NCBI GenBank assembly: GCA_905160935.1
Contig: CAJHZI010000641.1
Coordinates: 1 to 64,000 of the forward strand
Direction of reading: 5' to 3'
Length of the DNA: 64,000 bases
Source: Enchytraeus crypticus
Taxonomy: Eukaryota > Annelida > Clitellata > Enchytraeida > Enchytraeidae
Both the position numbers and the translations under genes were made by a program. How positions within the stretch are numbered: the stretch's first letter is position 1; every line of letters starts with the position of its first letter. Below are positions 58,632-64,000 of this stretch, piece by piece. The notes beneath the pieces were generated by a model. That model saw only the letters and a program-made list of their open reading frames with translations. It did no database searches and was not told the origin of the DNA.

Positions 58632-59486
58632 TTTGGTTCTATGCTCTGTCTTATGAGATGTTACTGAATATCTCTCTTTGTCCTTCTTTCTCTGGTTTGA
58701 ACTGGATGCTTAATTGAATTGATATCTAGAGATTATTATTATTAAGTTGACTTTAGGAAGTTGACTTAATACAGCAGTCACATATAGAAGAGAGTCGAGA
58801 AGTGAGTCTCTCGGTGGGTAGAGAGAGAGGCAGTTAACTTGTAGTGAGTCTTTCGGTGGGTAGAGAGAAAGAGTGATTCGTAGAATTGAGTCTGAGAGTT
58901 CGCAGTCAACTTGAGAGGTTGACGTTAGGTCAACATGACACAGGTACATGGAATGTTTTAGTATGGTATGTATGATTGTATGTTTGAGGTGGTGATATAT
59001 TAGTATATCATAACAGTGTGTAATTATTATGTTTACGAACTGTAGTTATTAATGTGATGCGTGAATTGTAATTGTATGTGTTATTAAATATAATATTGTT
59101 AAGTTAGAACTCGTGTTGTTCTGTAGCGTAGAGATAACATTAGAATTGCGCCTTCAATATTATACCACCTCGGCCAGGACAACCCATATTCCTTCGGGAA
59201 CCTCGCAACACGATAAGCCCAGCCAGAAGTTAAACAAGCCATAAGAAGCATATAAAGAGAAATTACACCGTAATCTAGCGATTCCAGTATTATATCTATC
59301 ACTTTTATTACCACATGTTTAAGCGGATAGGCAATTTAGTCCATTTTACGTGTATCCAGTCCAGTGAATGTCCGAGATTTTACTCTCAGATCAGCGCGGC
59401 TGGGATTCGAACCCACGAGGGTTCAATTCACCTCAGGATCTGTCATATTTTAACTTCATGACGTTATCCCTACGCTATTGAGACAT
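58293..59486 (-). mobile_element. tRNA-derived SINE (family A) split by a 0.96-kb insertion
   Basis: 59,486-59,293 is the SINE head and body on the minus strand (box B GGGTTCGAATCCCAGCC, then GATCTGAGAGTAAAATCTCG). The tail (GTTGATCATTTCACTATA) follows at 58,328-58,293. Compared with the intact copy at 49,537-49,771, about 960 bp has been inserted at GATAGATAT. Confidence 0.8.
58329..59292. mobile_element. Unclassified insertion within SINE A
   Basis: Begins TATAGCATAACCTGG and ends GCGATTCCAGTA, with ATAT-type sequence at both junctions. No long open frame, no clear TIR and no TG...CA termini. It contains a (TA)n run at 58,568-58,630, a 40-bp direct repeat with GTGAGTCT-TCGGTGGGTAGAG (58,803 and 58,847), and a GC-richer end (59,150-59,220). 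Possibly a solo LTR or other non-coding element. Confidence 0.45.
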
Positions 59487-59930
59487 TCTATAGAAATATA
59501 TGCAGCTTCTATGATGTGATCTTAGCATCTCTTAGAAAATTGCCAACGATACAAGTGAAAAAATCAGTCACGCGATCTCAACCGTGTAGTCTTCATAATG
59601 CGCCTATTACTCTGGAGACTTCGCTTTGACCTTGTTCTGGAAAGATATAATGGAAAGATTCAATTCCTGTCGGTGTTCAACACAATGATACAGAATGGCT
59701 TCTATGCATGAATTCCTCTATACTCTGTTTGCAAGCTGTGCTAGTTCATAAAGGCAAACTTCCATCCCTCCATGCCCACTGGATATGCAGTTCAAATGAA
59801 AGTAAGCTAAGAGAATATGACAGTTATGATGAATAAGGTCAGGTTACGGAAATCAGCTGGAGTATACGTATGTAAGCATAGGCGTAATCACGACCGAAAA
59901 TCTGGGGGGGACACAATCATTGGCGTATCT
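59487..59930. other. No recognisable feature
   Basis: No gene. From about 59,876 a CATAGGCGTAATCACGACC segment has a possible inverted partner at 61,000-61,016 (GGTTACGCCAATG), hinting at another decayed TIR element. Confidence 0.4.
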
Positions 59931-60050
59931 ACGGGGGGGGCGGGAGTCTGCCCCCCGTTAGGTCCGCCGATAAAAAATGTAAACTATATTTTCATTGTTC
60001 TTATGGCAATTTCTATGTGTAAATATGTATGTAAGAGCAGTGGTTAAGGG
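59931..60050. repeat. Fragment of MITE-like repeat
   Basis: CCCCCCGTTAGGTCCGCCGA, then TAAAAAATGTAAACTATA and TTTTCATTGTT: same family as 35,982-36,264. Confidence 0.65.
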
Positions 60051-60093
60051 GTGGAGGGACCTTAGTTTCACTATCATACACAGTACAACTACT

Positions 60094-60230
60094 AGCTGGA
60101 GCCAGTGGCGATGTCGGTAAGGTATTCGACCCCGGATCAGTCTGCGAGGGGTTCAAATCCTGGGCTAGCACGTCACTGACATCGCTTTAGAGTGATGAAA
60201 CTGACGTTAACATTAGCTTTACCAGTTTTT
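60094..60230 (+). mobile_element. tRNA-SINE (family B), full-length reference copy
   Basis: Best copy of the family. Head AGCTGGAGCCAGTGGCGATG with box A (GGCGATGTCGGTAAGG), box B GGTTCAAATCC at 60,150-60,160, body CACTGACATCGCTTTAGAGT, tail CTGACGTTAACATTAGCTTT ending ACCAGTTTTT. The head resembles a tRNA; the body is repeat-specific. At least seven copies or fragments of the family occur in the window. Confidence 0.85.
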
Positions 60231-60256
60231 ACCTCTCGAAAATTGATCCACTGGCA

Positions 60257-60718
60257 GTGGCCTTGCCCTGTACGGTAGAAGCAGCGCTGTGCGCAAATTC
60301 CTCGAGATTTTCTAACAAAACTCTGAATGAAACTATGAAATTGCATTTACAAAGTTCAGAATTCAAAATCGAAATTAGTAATGTATTAATTCTTACAAGG
60401 CGTGACTTCTTGGTCTTTAACAGAAATTTTTCCATGATACAATTATGCAGAACTTGGTTTACTGTCTATGAATTTGTAACAAAACTCCATAAGCTAAACA
60501 TTTATGCACGTTTTTCAGAGCATCTACCGATGGCTGATAAGTTGACCTCTCAAGATACAATTGGCCTAAGCAGCCGCAAACTCTGGATAGGCCAATATAG
60601 TTTCATCCCGCTTAGCTTCGCTAGTTGGCACTCTTCCATATTTCGTCACACTCACTTAACATCGGTCGCTCAGCCCTATAGTCTCCTATATACTACTAAA
60701 GTATGTGACAGTATATAG
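60257..60718 (+). CDS. Unrecognised open frame, 153 codons
   Basis: One of the longer open frames that is neither repeat nor recognised family. ATG 60,257 to a stop at 60,718. Composition is unremarkable, with no signal peptide, membrane span or motif that I recognise. It lies between a SINE and a GC-rich repeat piece. It could well be chance, or an exon of an unknown gene on either strand. Confidence 0.15.
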   Translation: MALPCTVEAALCANSSRFSNKTLNETMKLHLQSSEFKIEISNVLILTRRDFLVFNRNFSMIQLCRTWFTVYEFVTKLHKLNIYARFSEHLPMADKLTSQDTIGLSSRKLWIGQYSFIPLSFASWHSSIFRHTHLTSVAQPYSLLYTTKVCDSI

Positions 60719-61589
60719 AAGTCTATGGCCCAGCATACACAGACTGTAGCACAGTACAGCTATGCCAAAAATTAGTATAATGGAAGCGTATCAGTTTACC
60801 ACTCGATCTACAGCACGGCTCTATAAATGCTAGTAATACTTACACATGGAGTTATTGATGGCGACAAAATAAAAGTTGAAAATACGCAAATGTTCCTACA
60901 TGAAGTATATATATTTGAGCCAAAATTCTGGAGGGGACATTTGCATGCATGTACCCCCAGACTAAATTCTGGGGGGACGTGTCTCCCCTATCACCCCGGT
61001 GGTTACGCCAATGCTAAGTCATTTTAGTTAGTCGTTGGTTTACTTACAGGTATGCAAACTGGGTACAAAAAGTTGTGCTGTTTCTTCTGTGAATGGGAGA
61101 GTCGAGCAAAAGATGATCTTTAGGTTGTTAAGGATTGGTTAATACGCACAGGCTACATCAGGTAATAAGTACATAAGTCATATACACACTTGTCCACAGG
61201 TGAATCCACAGAAAAATTATCTGCCACCGTTAAATATAAAACTTGGTATAATGAAAACCAATGTCAAAGCAATGAATAAAACCGGTGGCGGCTTTTTGTC
61301 TTATTAAGTTTCATAGGATTGGCGAAGCGAAAATGAGAGAGGGAATTTTCTGTGGACCTCAGATGAACTCTAGAACGAGGACGCGTGAGAGTAGAATCTA
61401 AGCATATTGAACCTAGGATCTGTAATTTTTCAAACATAATTCAAACGTTTCCTGAAACGAACTACATGTATCTGTAGACTATGTTGAATATATGGAGAGG
61501 CTGCTGCAGTCCTATCATTTTATGGGATGTAACATGTCGCTTGTTAAGATACATTTTTTGCATATAATTACTTTTATTTCTTTCCAAAG
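60719..61589. other. No recognisable feature
   Basis: A GC-rich patch at 60,928-61,016 looks repeat-derived (CTGGGGGGACGTGTCTCCCC). Otherwise nothing. Confidence 0.45.
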
Positions 61590-61784
61590 AACCTTGGAGA
61601 TGCTAACTATGAACATGGAGAAAGGTTCGACCAGGACATCAGTGCATGGAGGAAAGATATCATTGAAAGGTCGAACCCACCAATGAAGGCTGACTCTTCT
61701 TTGACATTAAAAAGCGACAATTCTAATGCTACAAAAGAAAGTCGTATCCCAATCAGTTTTAGACATTTTTTAACATCGGAATAA
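61590..61784 (+). CDS. Possible 3'-terminal exon, unknown protein
   Basis: A good polypyrimidine-AG acceptor (TTTTATTTCTTTCCAAAG) is followed at once by a 64-codon open frame ending at 61,784: NLGDANYEHGERFDQDISAW, RKDIIERSNPPMKADSS, rich in charged residues. No family recognised, and no upstream exon found. Support is only the acceptor plus the open, polar reading frame; it may be chance. Confidence 0.2.
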   Translation, partial: NLGDANYEHGERFDQDISAWRKDIIERSNPPMKADSSLTLKSDNSNATKESRIPISFRHFLTSE

Positions 61785-63364
61785 TGTTGCGTGAACACGT
61801 AAAATTGCTTTTGTATTGAATTTATCAAAAAGGCTGGTCATATCCCAAAAACGGTACGTGTTACAAAAAATGGTTTCGAAGTTTGAACTCAGCACATCCA
61901 ATTTAGTCAAAAGTACATGTTTTGATCTACCAAACAAACAAAAAGTTAAATTTTGTTGACCAGTGAATTAATGAAGAAATGGTTTTGAAACTGAGCATTC
62001 ATTTACCAGATTACTAAGTTTGCAAAACCTTAGTTAGTTAAAATTTTAATTTTTATATTTTGTATAAATTGTTATAGAAATAAGTTTCAATGCATACTAA
62101 TGTTTCTTGTAGCTTAATGCATAAATGATTATAGTTACGCTATACATTAAGGGTAGGCTCAATTATTGCCTTGAATCACAGTGCAACTGAGCACTTTGAT
62201 TCGAGGCAATATGTGTAAATATATAAGGATCTAGATATAACTTTGCAAAATGATTCCTATTTCCTATCGAATGTTTTTTTCATTATATTTAGCCAGCTTT
62301 TTATTTAATAAATAGCTTGAGTATTACAGTAACAATATTAATTATAGCATTTGTTACTGATTTTGCGATGCGATGATTTAAAATTTCTAATAGACGACTG
62401 CCAAATCTTAATACAATAAAATTTTTAAGCCTTCAAATGATCTAAATTTATATCTACTGAAAGTGGGGAACTGCCGCATTCCAGGATGCAACAATACCCT
62501 TCAACGCTTACATATGCTTTATACCTGCTATGAAACGAATTCCGACGGTTTTGTAAATTCTTTATTCACATATAGGCCTACATGTATATTAATAATTTGG
62601 AACCTGAAGCATACTAAACCACATGGAGGTAGTTGCAGCAGTGTCAATAACTCAGCCTTAGTCGTTAGCTAAATCGTTTGCTGCTGCTAATAACGTATTA
62701 CGTGTAGAGTAGTCAATGGAATTAAGCTATGGCTGTTGGAGAAACCAGTGCTCAAAATCTGCTTGAAACGCACATTGTTCAAAATTGCTGTGTAGCAAAC
62801 CATCTCGAATTTGATCTGCCACAGCCATCGCGTTCAGAACAAAATTTTGCGGCGCAGCTCTATGGGATACTATACCATCGAAACTGCAGTAGTTCTAACA
62901 AAACAGCTAACAAAACATTTTCTAGCATAGCAATGACATACAGACATATTGACAAAATATCAGAGAATTTGTTTTCCACATGGGCTTAAATGTACAGTTA
63001 GAAAACACTGGTCTGTATTTGAGTCACTAATTTGTCTGTACGAAGTCAGTTATTCATACAGCTACTGGAATGTTTGTTTAAAAAACTTTATAATATTATA
63101 TTGTAAGTGGTTTACATTACAGATAAGATAGTAACCAGATATGCAGCTGTACATGTTCGGGGCACACGTTGGAACGTTGGAGCATTTGAGACGGATTTGT
63201 GCTCCATTTCACTGTTTCTACATGCAGGCCTATTTCTTGAATTGCAGGAGGAAATCTTCCACTTTTCACTTGCAGACAAAATTAAGTCTGTAAATTTTTA
63301 ACATTAAAGAGACCTACAACATAACTCGAGTTCAGAAAAATGAAAATGTTCGACCATTGATCTT
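61785..63364. other. No recognisable feature
   Basis: AT-rich DNA with only short chance open frames. Confidence 0.5.
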
Positions 63365-63581
63365 AGATCTACAACTATCTACCGTAAATAAAGTAGTTGT
63401 TCGATGCAGGATATAGCAAAATGATCAACTGTTAATTATGTCCTCATCTCGTTCAATGACACTAGAACGCTCAGTAATAGTATCTTAGCGTAGTCAAAGC
63501 ACCTTCCACGAATGTCGATCATTGAACATCATTGCGCTTCCTAAAGAATTTCTGTATGTTATCATTAAGGCCTATGGGCGC
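63365..63581. repeat. 3' flank of CD225 gene 3, duplicated at genes 1 and 2
   Basis: 63,365-63,455 matches 49,425-49,515. 63,482-63,581 matches 53,550-53,640 (TAGTCAA-GCACC, CATTGAACATC, TGCGCTTC, TTCTGTAT-TTATCATTA). In gene 2 these two halves are separated by the SINE and LINE insertions, confirming the insertion boundaries. Confidence 0.7.
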
Positions 63582-63739
63582 CTACATATACTGTAGAACA
63601 TTCAGAACAATGTATGTCACGATTAGGATGACCCCGATGATGATTCCAGCGATTGAAGTGCGACATGAATGAACTCCAAGGTTATGAGCTTTCTTTGCGC
63701 TGTTCTCATCTACACCATTTGCCGTACCGTTCGCAACCA
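63582..63739 (-). CDS. CD225/dispanin gene 3, exon 2 (gene continues beyond window)
   Basis: Second exon with acceptor GTTATAACAG and the same phase as genes 1 and 2. With the A supplied by exon 1 it reads MVANGTANGVDENSAKKAHN, LGVHSCRTSIAGIIIGVILI, VTYIVLNVLQYM, stop. The CD225 loop and helix are nearly identical to gene 2. Exon 1 is not in the remaining 260 bp and should lie to the right of 64,000. The reading frame is intact, so this is probably a third functional copy, and the closest relative of gene 2. Confidence 0.82.
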
Positions 63740-64000
63740 CTGTTATAACATGAGAAAAATAGACAAAATATATAATACTTTCAATAATGAAATATATATT
63801 CTTTTATTCACCATTATATGGCAGACACAAATATACAAACAAACAAAACGAAACTAAAAATAAACGAAAAAGACAGAAATTAGCCGATATGCACAAATTT
63901 AGTCTAACAGATTTGATAACATACATGTACTGTAAACCATACAATAAACAGTTCCATGTACTAATCAAAATTAGATGTAGATTCCGTAGTTAACATTTTT

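Noticed and set aside
62463..63301. Series of 60-86 codon frames before gene 3
   Set aside because: No splice, motif or family support, typical of chance frames in AT-rich DNA.

Overview
This window is nuclear DNA of an animal with an AT-rich, repeat-dense genome, most likely a marine invertebrate. Genes have spliced exons with GT-AG borders, and most of the sequence is non-LTR retrotransposon pieces, tRNA- and 5S-derived SINEs, mariner, hAT-like and unclassified terminal-inverted-repeat elements, a solo LTR, minisatellites and long (TA)n tracts. The palindrome TAGGCCTA is strongly over-represented. The phylum cannot be fixed from the sequence alone. No rRNA or functional tRNA gene, CRISPR array or bacterial operon is present.

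Region 1 (1-25,747) is a giant inverted repeat. Left arm 1-9,123 and right arm 16,620-25,747 are reverse complements and nearly identical; left and right positions sum to 25,748 over most of the arm and to 25,743 near the centre. Each arm carries a 22-bp minisatellite, two tRNA-SINE pieces, a broken CD225-type exon, the 3' part of an L2/CR1-like LINE, an internally deleted mariner element and a 2.2-kb RTE-like LINE. The 7.5-kb spacer holds arrays of short perfect palindromes, a 5S rRNA-derived SINE, a LINE tail, a SINE and another CD225 exon with one in-frame stop. A minisatellite starts at that exon's splice donor and runs into the right arm.

Region 2 (25,748-29,060) has an 11-bp GC-rich minisatellite and another RTE-like copy split by a 740-bp solo LTR with a 4-bp target duplication.

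Region 3 (29,500-64,000) is a head-to-tail cluster of CD225/dispanin (IFITM-like) genes on the minus strand. Gene 1 has exon 1 at 38,592-38,976 and exon 2 at 30,649-30,797. Gene 2 has exon 1 at 56,455-56,836 and exon 2 at 53,619-53,788. Gene 3 shows only exon 2 at 63,582-63,739; its first exon should lie past the right edge. All three exon 2 copies have the same acceptor context and phase, and flanking DNA is recognisably duplicated, so the cluster arose by segmental duplication. Between and inside the genes lie an intronic hAT-like element, a mariner remnant, a 3.2-kb TIR transposon with a decayed 'TLDG-GTFHGMG' protein gene, 2.7 kb of degenerate 22-bp satellite, and a 3.7-kb jockey/CR1-type LINE with an exact 13-bp target duplication.

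The CD225 genes are the only cellular genes I can support. They predict small tail-hydrophobic membrane proteins with N-terminal PPxY motifs. Everything else is mobile or tandem DNA, some of which (the inverted repeat, the LINE beside gene 2, the donor-site minisatellite) has visibly reshaped this gene family.
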